Below, piece after piece: positions 49,672 to 59,510 of a DNA stretch of 64,000 bases. Numbering within the stretch: position 1 is the stretch's first letter; each line of letters opens with the position of its first letter. Source of the stretch: Rotaria socialis (taxonomy: Eukaryota; Rotifera; Eurotatoria; Philodinida; Philodinidae); contig CAJNYU010002338.1 in assembly GCA_905331475.1 (NCBI GenBank), positions 1-64,000 of the forward strand, read 5' to 3'. The notes beneath the pieces are model-generated. The model had not been told where the DNA came from and did not search any database. It was given only the letters and a program-made list of their open reading frames with translations. A program made the translations under genes and the position numbers.

Positions 49672-49935
49672 TTGAATCGCGATGATGAATATCGTTTTAT
49701 GAAAAGTACAAAATGTTTTGAAAAATTCAACAATTACAAAAAGAAACTCATGCTCGATATCCATGAGTATATTAGCGAATTTCAAAAAGGTAAGCCAACA
49801 GAAAGTTTTACATTAACGTGCCCTACAAACAATGAAAGCTTCATACGATTTGGAAACACTTGTGTATTTTATGGGAGAGATACCATGGATTGTCCCTGCT
49901 ATTATTCAATGTTTTGTAGAGGATTGGTTAACTAA
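49672..49935 (+). CDS. Short cysteine-containing frame, unknown
   Basis: An 87-codon open frame, amphipathic and Lys-rich at first (FEKFNNYKKKLMLDIHEYI), then with Cys and aromatic residues (FIRFGNTCVFYG, CPCYYSMFC). A GTAAGC splice-donor-like site at 49788 could end an exon there. No homology is recognised. It may be a remnant of a transposon-carried or broken gene, or chance. Confidence 0.2.
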   Translation: MNRDDEYRFMKSTKCFEKFNNYKKKLMLDIHEYISEFQKGKPTESFTLTCPTNNESFIRFGNTCVFYGRDTMDCPCYYSMFCRGLVN

Positions 49936-50133
49936 AAAGCGTTCAAGTAATTTACAGGTCAAAAGTCATTGCTTAATTGCCTGGTCAGTATTTACACGTA
50001 ACTAGCGCAATCTATGACATATAAAAATCCGCGGGGATGCTGACCTCCATCGCTCCTTCGGTTAAGTCCAGCACGACATTTTGTAGCGTTTTTCGAAAAT
50101 ATTCAGCGTGATCCACTTCTAAAATAGGACGGA

Positions 50134-51291
50134 CTACCGCTGCTCAAGATAAAGTGATTCGACATCGATGAAGTACGAGCAGTTAATATTTTCGGTGAAC
50201 GTCCTGGTAGAACGAAGATAGTTTTCAATGTTCCTATTCTTCGTCAGTAACGTTGTGTTTGAATCGCTCCAATATGTAACATTTTTATTCCATGGAAATT
50301 TTTCGTCCCTCTCGGGTCTATTCCAATATCCATGGAACCATACATCATGGCTGTTGTGAGGGAATTGATAAAGTAATTTGAAATGTTGGGCGAGGTCATA
50401 TCGAATATACATCAAATTGTTCCAGTCATACGTTCCTAATAGAACGTAGCCGAATTCGTAAGAAAGCAAGCGCGTCCATGCTGTTATACTCGCTCCGTAC
50501 AAATGATCTCCCGCGTAGGCATAGGGAACGCGATATCGTGTGTAAAAGTTTATTGGTGGTGGTACCTTTTCGTTCATTTCGACCATAACAAATGCTGGTT
50601 CGAATTCAGTTCGACAATTATTTAACGGATGAAGGAATAAAGCTCGAACTACTGGATAATCATAGCCATCGATATCTATTTTGAAGAGGAGAGGCCTTTG
50701 TGGGACTGCATTGGCTCGAAAAATATGTTGAACAGTGTGAGGTTCCAATGCTTGATTCACTTTTGCAATATTACTCGCTGGTAGGTTCTCCTTTAATTTT
50801 GCATAAAAGCCTTCTTGCAGCTCAATCGCAATGCCTGGGTATTTGTACTTGATGAAGGTCTGGTATAATGGATCATTTGTACGCCCGTCTTGTGCACCGC
50901 AGTTTATTAAATATCGACTTTCCGGCTGAAGATAATCTTGGTAACCGTCGATTAAATTAAGTAGATCCGATATAGAATAGTCCAAATAGCTGCTGTTAGA
51001 AGCGAAGGAACATTGCTTTCTGAGCCACTCACCGAAAGATCGACATGATGTTTTCGGCATGCGAGCATAGCCAGGGACCCATGGAGAATCCAAAGGATAA
51101 TCTAGTTGATAGGCCAACTTTTTTAAACAGTTTTGAATGCACTGAGATACTGGATGAAAGTTCGTTTGAATGAACCATGGAAACAATTGATAATTGGCAA
51201 ATAGTATTATTGTCGCTTGTATTAGAAGAACACCAGTCAGCATTCTAATGATGAATGATCGATTACGATTTAGTTTAAAGGAGATCAACAT
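50134..51291 (-). CDS. FkbM-like methyltransferase-fold protein, type II membrane topology
   Basis: An intronless frame of 385 codons. A basic N-terminus and one hydrophobic helix at about residues 13-35 indicate a signal-anchor, as in Golgi type II proteins. The Rossmann-type methyltransferase signature is visible: YLINCGAQDG (127-136, the glycine-rich SAM-binding loop), IAIELQE (154-160, acidic residue at the end of strand 2) and LLFKIDIDGYD (201-211, the FkbM-type D-x-D-G-Y-E/D motif). Acceptor-side residues follow: AFVMVEMNEKVPPP, then DHLYGAS. Three NxS/T sites near the C-terminus fit a lumenal domain. FkbM-like enzymes O-methylate sugars or small molecules; the target here is unknown. 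The gene is less AT-rich than neighbouring DNA and sits in a repeat-dense area, so horizontal origin or a multi-copy family is possible. Confidence 0.65.
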   Translation of the reverse strand: MLISFKLNRNRSFIIRMLTGVLLIQATIILFANYQLFPWFIQTNFHPVSQCIQNCLKKLAYQLDYPLDSPWVPGYARMPKTSCRSFGEWLRKQCSFASNSSYLDYSISDLLNLIDGYQDYLQPESRYLINCGAQDGRTNDPLYQTFIKYKYPGIAIELQEGFYAKLKENLPASNIAKVNQALEPHTVQHIFRANAVPQRPLLFKIDIDGYDYPVVRALFLHPLNNCRTEFEPAFVMVEMNEKVPPPINFYTRYRVPYAYAGDHLYGASITAWTRLLSYEFGYVLLGTYDWNNLMYIRYDLAQHFKLLYQFPHNSHDVWFHGYWNRPERDEKFPWNKNVTYWSDSNTTLLTKNRNIENYLRSTRTFTENINCSYFIDVESLYLEQR

Positions 51292-52439
51292 TTTATTGGG
51301 ATCACTATATTCAATTTGAAATGAGATAACACTAAACAGTTGAGTCGTGCAGAATCGAGTATCGATTTGTTTTGACTTATGCTTTTACGCTTCACGATGG
51401 ATAATTAACTCTTTCGATCCGGCTAAAATTCTGTAGATGCTAAGTAGAACGCAATAGAAGATTTTATGTTCTTTTGTCTTTCTGGATCGTACATGTCAGA
51501 TGGTGTGTTTGAAGAAAAGCACGTGAGATGGGTCTGATATAAAACTGACAACCATTTGAGTGATTATCTTTCGTTTCCTGATGGCTAGCAGTAATGATTC
51601 TAGAATTCATACGCAGTTTATTGTGAACTACAAAGCACAAAAGCGAAAGATTTGGCGATATTTCTGCATATTCGCGAAGAACGAAAGAAGAGTCGGGATT
51701 GAAAGGGTTAAGACTATGGATGCACCAATTCTAATACAAGAGAAGCCCTTCTGATGTAGACACATCTCAAAAAGTTAACAAGATGGCGGTATCATAACAG
51801 TATATTCATGATTCTGAACAGAAGTCCGTATGATTTTAATCGTCGGCAAAGTCCTTGCTTCCAAAAATTAGATTTCCCAGAACCGAAGAAAAACGATACC
51901 AGAAATGAAAATATAAATGGCCTAGCTTTGCGATCGATCGATACGTCGACAACATGGCCAGGAAAACTCAGATATATCGTTTCTGTGGAGAGACGAGCGC
52001 AGTGAAGCTTTCTCCGCCCTCTCTTATCCTGATACACGGTTCCGCCGCCCTACTGCGTGTCAGCACAAAACATGACTTCTTCGACCTGTCCTCCTTCTGA
52101 ACAGGACACAATATGCGACAAGAAGTCCTGCAGGAAAAAGGTCATCATTTCCCAAAAAATTCTAGACCACATATATCCGAATAATCAAATTACAACGTAT
52201 TTATTTTGACTCCTTCTACTAAGTACTCCACTTTGTTAGGATATATTTAGAGAGAAGGACCAAGAAGAACGAAGAAGAGAAAATGTTGACTGCATTAATT
52301 TTACTCTAAGGAGTAAACAGGGGAAATAGACAAACATTTATGATAGATAGGACAAAATCACTATTTTCCTCACTTTCGACTTTTACTTTATTACATGAAT
52401 CCTATGAACGTATATTTGATTTTCATCGATCCATTTCAC
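51292..52439. other. Intergenic with a nested hairpin
   Basis: Mixed-composition DNA upstream of the methyltransferase gene. Short frames at 51560-51754 (+) and 51792-52037 (-) are not supported. A nested inverted repeat lies at 52074-52127: GACTTCTT..TGTCCT..AGGACA..AAGAAGTC. Confidence 0.4.
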
Positions 52440-52890
52440 CTGGCGACGGGGCTGCTTCTTCTGTGCAGCTACAAGTCTCTTGTGCCTACAAAACCACCCC
52501 GGTGAATTTCCAAAAACGCCCGCGCTGCTCTTTGCCCAGGACCACACGCCCAAAATTCTATAGTTGAGCCGCGCTTAGAGCACCTATGGAACACAGTTCT
52601 CTCCAGTTAGACGTCACCCCCAGGCCTATCTTTGTGTCCAACTCGAAGTAACTTAAGTTCACAAAAGCAGCCAGGTGAATGTCCGAAATACCCGAAGCTC
52701 TCACTTTTTCCAGGGCCACACTGCCAGAACTCGTTTGTTCGAGCATGAGTGGGTCCTTGTGGAACACAGTTCTCTACTATTATACCTGACCTCGGCGCCG
52801 TTTTTTTCTGTGCAACTACAAGTCGCTTGGGTCTGCAAAGCCACCCAAGTGAATCTCCAGAGAACCCTGTATTCTCGTTTTTTTCAAGAG
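52440..52890. repeat. GC-richer tandem repeat, ~175-bp unit, about 2.5 copies
   Basis: Related blocks start near 52455, 52630 and 52801. Each has a TGTGCAACTACAAGTCGCTT-like start, a CAAAGCCACCC.GGTGAAT.TCC middle and a TTTTTCCAGGGCCACAC end. The spacer CACAGTTCTCT recurs at about 52590 and 52768. The units are well diverged, so the array is old. It stands out as GC-rich against the AT-rich background. Confidence 0.65.
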
Positions 52891-53460
52891 AAGACTAGTT
52901 TTCTCGACAGAAAACTGTAAAAATTTGACTAGCATATGGCGATTTTTGTCCATTATCACAAGGCTAGATGATCAAAACAAAGCGATATTCGGAATGAGTG
53001 CGACAAACTTCATTCAAAAATATCAGTGATAGTGGCCGTAGTTGGGTGATCATATCTTCCCGTTAACCATGAGATTGGGCACTCTTTCAGGTCCTTAGGA
53101 GCGCATTTTGGGTACTGGGACGACCAACTTTGACTTAGCATCTCGAGATGGTTGCTATCGTATTCTCCATCAAAAGTTACCTAGATATGCAAATTTAGAC
53201 GAATCTGGGTCGAAGATTGCAATTCTGAATAGAGAATTACCGACCTCATTAATCAGCTTATTAATGTTCCCAAAGGTAACTTTTGTCCTGGACCACCCAT
53301 AGAGATCCCACGGTGGTTTTTACTCCACGTTGTAGACGAAGGGTGGATCTTTTTGGGCAAATATTCAGCGCGTAAATGATCCCATATTTTTCGACACCCA
53401 CGCAGCCTAAAATCGGTAATTTTGCAAAAATCGACTTTGATGCAAGCGGGGAAAAGTGGA
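52891..53460. other. Repeat-like mixed-composition sequence
   Basis: Higher GC than typical intergenic DNA here, with no coding frame that looks real. It joins the 175-bp array to the decamer array and may be part of one composite repeat. Confidence 0.35.
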
Positions 53461-53461
53461 C

Positions 53462-53568
53462 CCCGGGATCCAATGGGATCCATTGGGATCTGTCTGGATC
53501 CATTGGGATCCATTGGGATCTGTCTGGATCCATTGGGATCCATTGGGATCTATTGGGATCCAGTGCTA
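53462..53568. repeat. GGATCCATTG decamer minisatellite with 30-bp higher-order unit
   Basis: The decamers GGATCCATTG, GGATCCATTG and GGATCTGTCT form a 30-bp unit repeated about three times, with edge variants GGATCCAATG and GGATCTATTG. Each unit carries BamHI-type GGATCC palindromes. Open frames through it on both strands are by-products of the 10-bp period. Confidence 0.9.
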
Positions 53569-53579
53569 TTCATTGGTAT

Positions 53580-55118
53580 AAATTATGTTTTTAAGAAATT
53601 ATAAGAACAAAAGACATTAATAAGATTCATATTGTAAAAATTTACAAATCAAAATGCGATAGATGAAGTAGACTGGTCATCACACAATATGCTCATAACT
53701 CGAACTTTTGCATTTGACATTTTGTAATATTAGATTATTAAGAAAAGATATTACCATCTTTCAGCAGGTAGGGGAAGAGCCATTAAGACATTCACTTATT
53801 TATGTTGTTTTGAGACTATCCATGTACATGAGAACTTTTCAAAATATTTTAGGAATTCTCTACAATAAAGAAGAGAATGAAAGGAAATCGCTGTGTTATG
53901 ATATTTCAGGAGGGAGAGGGGTGGAAATTTATGAAATTGAGTGAGGCTCCGTTGAAGTTGATTTTCTATCATAATCTAGCTTCTCACAATGGAGTATGAG
54001 ATAAATTTACGAGTTTCAGGTGATAAGCCGCATCGGAACATTTACTTGAGTTTTGTCATAAAAAAAGCTGCTGTCTTGTGCTTTTATTTGTAGACAGAAT
54101 TTCTAAGTTTTAATTGAAAAGAGAAAAGCTAGAAAAAAATACAAAAATCATTTATTTAGGATTAAAAATTGGTTCTAAAAAGAGCCTTTACTTAAGTATG
54201 TAGGGTGTTATTGTGGGTGCGCGTCTGACGAGCAGATGATACCCACATCTTCAACTTAAGTGACAGAACATATTTATTCCTTGTTTTTATCTCGAGAATT
54301 TAGTGAAAGATCAGTAAAATAGATAAAGTTATTTCTTCTGTAGAATTTTTTGTGGGGAACACAACATTTGGCTTTTTTATTTTCTCGTCAGCTATTGGAA
54401 TATCGATCTAGCAGTTCGTTTTGATAAAACAGTCTTTAAAATCTAGAATTTAGCACTGTTACTATGTTGAAAAAGACAATATTCTTTATATAGTTAGTAT
54501 TTATATAAACGTGAAAGTATGCCTTGATTATTATGAATTATACAGTAATCTTCTACTGCACCCATAGGACCATTGAGATATATACATTTGAAAAAAAAGG
54601 AGCAGCTCGATATTCAGATATCAGTATAAAACTAAACTTTATTCAGATTATAATTGTTTAGTCAGCATTTTTTTTAAATCTTAATTAATTATTATGACTG
54701 TATGGCACTGAATAAAATGAAGAGAATGACTATAATAAAACAGAAGATATATCCTCTGATACAACTAACTTTTGTGCTTACAAATTACATAATTCTATGA
54801 TTAGTTAAGTTTGCATGTTATTTCATGTAAATAAGATAAAATGTTTTCCTATGAGCCATGCAAACACGATTGCTGATTCTACTATTGCCTCAGTTTTTCA
54901 GTTCTCTTCATTATAACCGGACATCAGAGTCATCCTATATTACATTATTATTCGAAAAAATGCAGATTCTTCTGAATAAATTCATATTTTGCTTTAAATA
55001 ACGACTTATGTACAACTTTTAAGAATCTGAATACCTTTATATAACCAAGCGCATAGATGTTAGTCACAAAAATATGTCAGCGTTCAATCTGAGATTCAGT
55101 CCACTCCAAGATCTGCCT
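53580..55118. other. AT-rich stretch, nothing recognised
   Basis: A 78-codon plus-strand frame at 53708-53944 has no recognised motif. The remainder is stop-dense. Confidence 0.4.
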
Positions 55119-55533
55119 GGGTTAATCTCGGATTCTCACTTTGAACAAGTTCCATATCAAACTGTTGGAAAATATTTCGTTAAAACCGTCACTAGCCCCT
55201 AGATAGTGGTTGGATTAGTTTTTCTTGGAAAACTATGCAGACAAAATGGGATTTCAGATAATACTGTTGTCGATTAAAGAGTTGAAGGAGGATTCAGGAA
55301 GTTATAAAACATTTTCCATAGAAGAGCAACTTTTATAGAAAATTACCTATTAGTATTTCAGCCGATACTTAGTTCTTTCATAGATGATTGCAATACTTGC
55401 AACACCATTGTCTCAACACATTTTACCAGTAAGGGTTCCAATTTAATCTATATCTTAGGACTAATGGAAGTTTTAACGAAAATTTTCCGACAGTCTAACA
55501 TCGGACTATTTCAAAGTGGAAACCGGGATTGGG
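55119..55533. mobile_element. Element with long imperfect terminal inverted repeats
   Basis: GGGTTAATCTCGGATTCTCA at 55119 and the following ~85 bp match the reverse complement of the right end up to about 55533. Shared blocks, in order, are CACTTTGAA, ACTGT.GGAAAA, TTTCGTTAAAAC and a CTAGATA/CTAAGATA block. The interior is short and non-coding, so this would be a non-autonomous (MITE-like) element of roughly 415 bp. Target-site duplication and superfamily are not clear, and the arms are well diverged. Confidence 0.55.
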
Positions 55534-55539
55534 CGCTAA

Positions 55540-56143
55540 CAAATATGCATATACTGCTCGTTCCTCTTAGTTGTCAACATGGTTAAGCTGTGATGTGATT
55601 GTTTATTTTTTGTTTTATTAAAGATTCTCAAGTCAAACACTCACCTTTTTTATTACAGAATCGAAGTGAAATCGGACTTTGATGAGATATTGAATTCCAG
55701 ATGAAACAAAAGAATAATCATTGAAGAACAGTTTTAGTCATAGATTACCAATAATGATTTTTCAGTTTTTGTTTAATTTTCGATAAAGTTTTTGTTCTAT
55801 TAGTTTTATTACTCTCTAGGTTATAAGCGGTTTCAGTTTTTTCCTACTAGCTTTATTGATGTTCACTTGTACATACTTAATATAAGATTTAATTATTCAA
55901 GTTAAAGGTCCTAAAACTTAGCCTGAATCAGTGTCCTATATATGTACTATATACGAATATAGGATCTTATATAAATGATACTTTTAATTCCTATATATTC
56001 CTATATTTTAACAACGTGCCTCAACGACGCCAGATTGCGCCATATAAATAAACGTAGCAGAGGTGGCAACCCCAAAATATGATGGGATTTGTCTTTTCGA
56101 ATAAAGCTTTTATCCTTTTCTTTTCCAATTTTCTTTCATGTAG
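55540..56143. other. AT-rich flank of the MULE remnant
   Basis: No intact N-terminal transposase exon (for example a FLYWCH zinc finger) was found here. A GC-richer piece at about 56015-56075 may be part of the decayed element. Confidence 0.35.
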
Positions 56144-57025
56144 GTGTGTTCCGACGATTATGACCAACTCTTCACATTACATGCAATGATGGCCCATGCA
56201 ATTATTCTTCTCCTCTATGGGTTATTAATTGCTAAAAAGCGCTGAAGATTATAATTTATTCTTCGAAAAAGTATTAGAACAAGACAATTTTCAACCTGAA
56301 TCAATTATGACTGATTTCGAAACTGGCACAATTAAATCAGTCAAAGATATGTTGCTAAATATTTTACACTAAGGTACGTTCTAGTTTGTGAAAAAAAGCA
56401 ATTGAAAAGTTTTTTTAATAGGATGCCTCTTTCATTTTTCACAAGTGGTATGGCGAGAAGTTCAAAGCAAAGGACTAACAACCAAATATAGTGCGAATGA
56501 GTTTTTTCGTTTAAATGTAAAACAACTAATTGCTCTTGCTTTCGTTCCACTAGATCAAATTATAACCGGCTACGTCTTAATTTGTGATCAATTCGACGAT
56601 GACGCCGACGATTTACTCGAGTATTTTGAAAAAACATGCATTGATGAACCGAAAATAAGAGGTAAGTTTTTTTCTCTATTTTTAAGAAATTTCAAATATA
56701 CTTGTCTTTCTTAGGAACTGGTCGAAAGAAGCCTCAGTTCGATCATAAATTATGGAATATTCATGATCGTGTCGTCGCTACTGTACCTCGACCCAATAAT
56801 TTGGTTGAAGGCTCGCACGATGTTTTCGCTAATTGCGTCACAATAAGTCATCCAACTATCGTGAAGCTGGGAGAGAAAATTCGTCGTGAACAATCAAAAT
56901 TTGAAGTGGACATGACGAAGATTCTTCAAGACCACGATGTCAAGACGAAGAAACCCTGCTATCGAAAATTGTATGAGCATATTACTCGACTGGTCAACTC
57001 ATTTGACCCAACTCAACTGGATTAA
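56144..57025 (+). pseudogene. MULE-type transposase pseudogene
   Basis: The exons read, in order: DDYDQLFTLHAMM; then, after a TGA at 56243-56245 and a frame change, DYNLFFEKVLEQDNFQPESI and MTDFE (catalytic-Asp region); then a TAA at 56370-56372. After a short intron come GCLFHFSQVVWREVQ, LIALAFVP and DDDADDLLEYFEKTCIDEP. After a second intron (ending TTCTTAG) come GTGRKKPQFDHKLWNIHDRV and NNLVEGSHDVFANCVTISHP. The order D..F(H)..VEG is that of Mutator-like transposases, which cut and paste DNA in the nucleus. The frameshift, two stops, loss of the N-terminal DNA-binding part and the change of the usual VEGWH to VEGSH indicate a dead copy. The last exon alone is still open and ends at 57025. 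Confidence 0.8.
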
Positions 57026-58294
57026 TTTTTTAAAAATATGGCAGCTAACATTACTCTTTAGATATTTTTTTCTTTAAATTATTGTTTTTCTTTAGATCAT
57101 TTTCTTTTCTTCTTCTTTTTTTCTCAATTAGTTCATTATCATGTTATGTATTATTCGCAAAATAAACAAATGTTAACTCATCAATTTTTTATCGTTCAAT
57201 AAAAAAAGGAATTAATTAAGAGTATGCAATGAATGGATAGAGCTGAGCATAGCGAAAGAAATTTATCTGTGATGATATGAGCGTGGCGAAATGTCATGCG
57301 ACGATGTGTGTGGTCACCATATATACTTATAATACATATAAATATATAGATATGCATGATATACTTATATACATATAAACGTATAGATGTGCATATATAC
57401 TTATATATGTTGCAGTTGACATGAGAATTTAGTTGAGATTGGAAAAATATTTAATTAAACATAGATCAAATCGACACAAAAGAAAGCGAAAAAAGAAAAG
57501 AAAAGAAAATTTCGAAAATCAAAATGCAAATACACGTAAAATTATATAAACGATATGGATATTTTTTTCTATGAGTTAGATTTAGCAAACTATTTTCTAA
57601 TTGATCATAATTTAGATTTCTTTTTCAAATTGGTGACCAGAGCAAAAAAAATATTTTATTTCTTATTTTTCATTTATCTCAACGCGCTCTCATATCACTT
57701 GTATGAGTCATATAGTAATTAATGTATCTTGTTGAACTGATACTTTAATATGAAAAGGAAATAAAGTACTTCGTTGGCTATGATAATAATGTCACATCAT
57801 CAAATAAATACTTATTTATCCGAGTTTTACATCTTAAAAATTTAGTAGAATCTATTAATATCTAAATTTCTTGTCATCATTTCTTTATTAATTTAAGTTT
57901 TAATAATTGATACTCGTCACTGTGAAACAGACAATGATTAGACATAAATTACGAAGTTTCTTTCATATTAGTTTATTTTCTTTTAACGAAGAGCGATTGT
58001 ACATAATAACACATCAAATCGACTACTCGTAAGAAAATTCTTTATTAGTATCATTAAAAATTTAAAAAAATTACTTTCCTTCCATATCATTCGATACAAA
58101 GACTCGTTCCATTACCATCCCACCTGCTCGAGACGTGAGCATTGAAATAAATAAAGCGAAAATCTTTTCGTTTCTTCGAAACAATGAATATCTCTTTCTT
58201 TCTTTTCTTCGAATACAGAACGAAAGAAAAAAAAATCAATGTCCCTATCTGTTAGCGTTCTCGCTCACGAAGAGCGACGAACACTTTAAACGTG
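57026..58294. other. AT-rich, low-complexity stretch
   Basis: A TATA/TATACTTATA-rich tract occupies about 57320-57415, and purine-rich AAAAGAAAAG runs lie near 57480-57510. No gene was recognised. Terminal inverted repeats of the MULE, if still present, could not be picked out. Confidence 0.4.
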
Positions 58295-58480
58295 TGTGCC
58301 GATATTGATGACACGCTTCGATGATTCTCCTTCCTTCTCTTTCTGTTCTCTTTCCATTGTTCTAATGTATCTCTCTCCTATATATACGTGTGTTATGTAT
58401 GAAGTTGTTACACTCTGGAGATGTCAGATGACACAATACACCATCATGTCGACGGGCATAGGCGACACTCTCTAGTTTTG
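58295..58480 (+). mobile_element. Foldback element, truncated copy
   Basis: Starts TGTGCCGATATTGATGACAC and follows the left arm and centre of the complete copy at 59171-59505 (TCTCTCTCCTATATATACGT, then ACACAATACACCATCATG and GACGGGCATAGG). It diverges before the right arm, so it has lost one inverted repeat. Confidence 0.75.
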
Positions 58481-58747
58481 TCGTTACACTCTGGATAACT
58501 TGAAGTAGCCTAATAAACATCTTTGCCGAGAGTGGCACAAGCTACTCTAATCAAGTTGTTCGTTACAGTGTGTGTTTTATTATCTCTCTGTTTATTCTTT
58601 TAGAAAACACATGATTATATACGCACACGAAAGCAGAAACCAGAAAATAGAGGAAAACGGAGAGAGAGAAAGGAAAAGGGAAGAAAAGAGAATAGATAGA
58701 ATCGAGATATACGTTACAGTAGAACGCACTGTAACACTATCAGAGAC

Positions 58748-58860
58748 CGAAATCGAATCGAATCGAACGAATAAAAAAAATTGAAAAAAAGCCGAAATCG
58801 AAGCGATTCAATTTATTTTGAGGTCGAATCGAATCGATTCTTTTTGTTTCAGTTTCATTC
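58748..58860. repeat. TCGAA/ATCGA-type degenerate repeat, copy 1
   Basis: GAATCGAATCGAATCGAACG, then a GCCGAAATCGAAGCGATTC block and GTCGAATCGAATCGATTC. The same motif family recurs at 59942-60032, on the other side of the complete foldback element. Confidence 0.6.
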
Positions 58861-59170
58861 AGCTATTCAAAACCATTTTCTTTGTTTTGGTGTTATGATC
58901 GAGGGCAGTTGACTAGTGTAAGAGATGACACATGAAAAGGACGTCCACTGTTTCTCTTTCTTTGTTTCTGTCAGTCGTGCTTATTTAATGGTCATCCTTG
59001 TTCTGTTCATATCGTTATCATGGTCAAGTGCATTTTGGTTGGTATAAGAGATGCTCAGTTACAACAAACGTTCCATCTTTCTTTCCTTTTTTTGTTTCTT
59101 TAGTCAATTTACGCCCCAATTACACTGAGAAGTAAATTAACATTATAGTTGAATTAAGCCATGTGATTGG

Positions 59171-59505
59171 TGTGCCGATATTGATGGCACGCTTCGATGA
59201 TTCTTCTTCCTTCTCTTTCTGTTCTCTTTCCATTGCTCTAATGTATCTCTCTCCTATCTCTCTCCTATCTCTCTCCTATATATACGTGCGTTATGTATGA
59301 CGTTGTGACGGCTAGAGATGTGCAGATGACACAATACACCATCATGCCGACGGGCATAGGTGACACTCTCTATGTTCGTCACAACTTCATACATAACGCA
59401 CGTATATATAGGAGAGAGACAGGAGAGAGATACATTAGAATAATGGAAAGAGAACAGAAAGAGAAGGAAGAAGAATCATCGAAGCGTGCCATCAATATCG
59501 GCACA
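59171..59505. mobile_element. Foldback/MITE-like element with ~150-bp arms and ATTGG target duplication
   Basis: The left arm begins TGTGCCGATATTGATGGCAC and the right arm ends with its complement (GTGCCATCAATATCGGCACA at 59486-59505). Homology between arms extends about 140 bp inward through a CTCTCTCCTATATATACGTG block, leaving a ~70-bp centre. ATTGG occurs directly on both sides (59166-59170 and 59506-59510), a likely 5-bp target-site duplication. No coding capacity is present; open frames across the arms are mirror artefacts. Confidence 0.85.
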
Positions 59506-59510
59506 ATTGG

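Noticed and set aside
52340..52920. Short frames in the 175-bp repeat that might encode repeated domains
   Set aside because: Frames are not maintained between repeat units, so coding function is not supported.
53253..53604. Four long frames on both strands with repeated Asp-Pro/Gly-Ser words
   Set aside because: They are produced by the decamer array, which is open in several frames.
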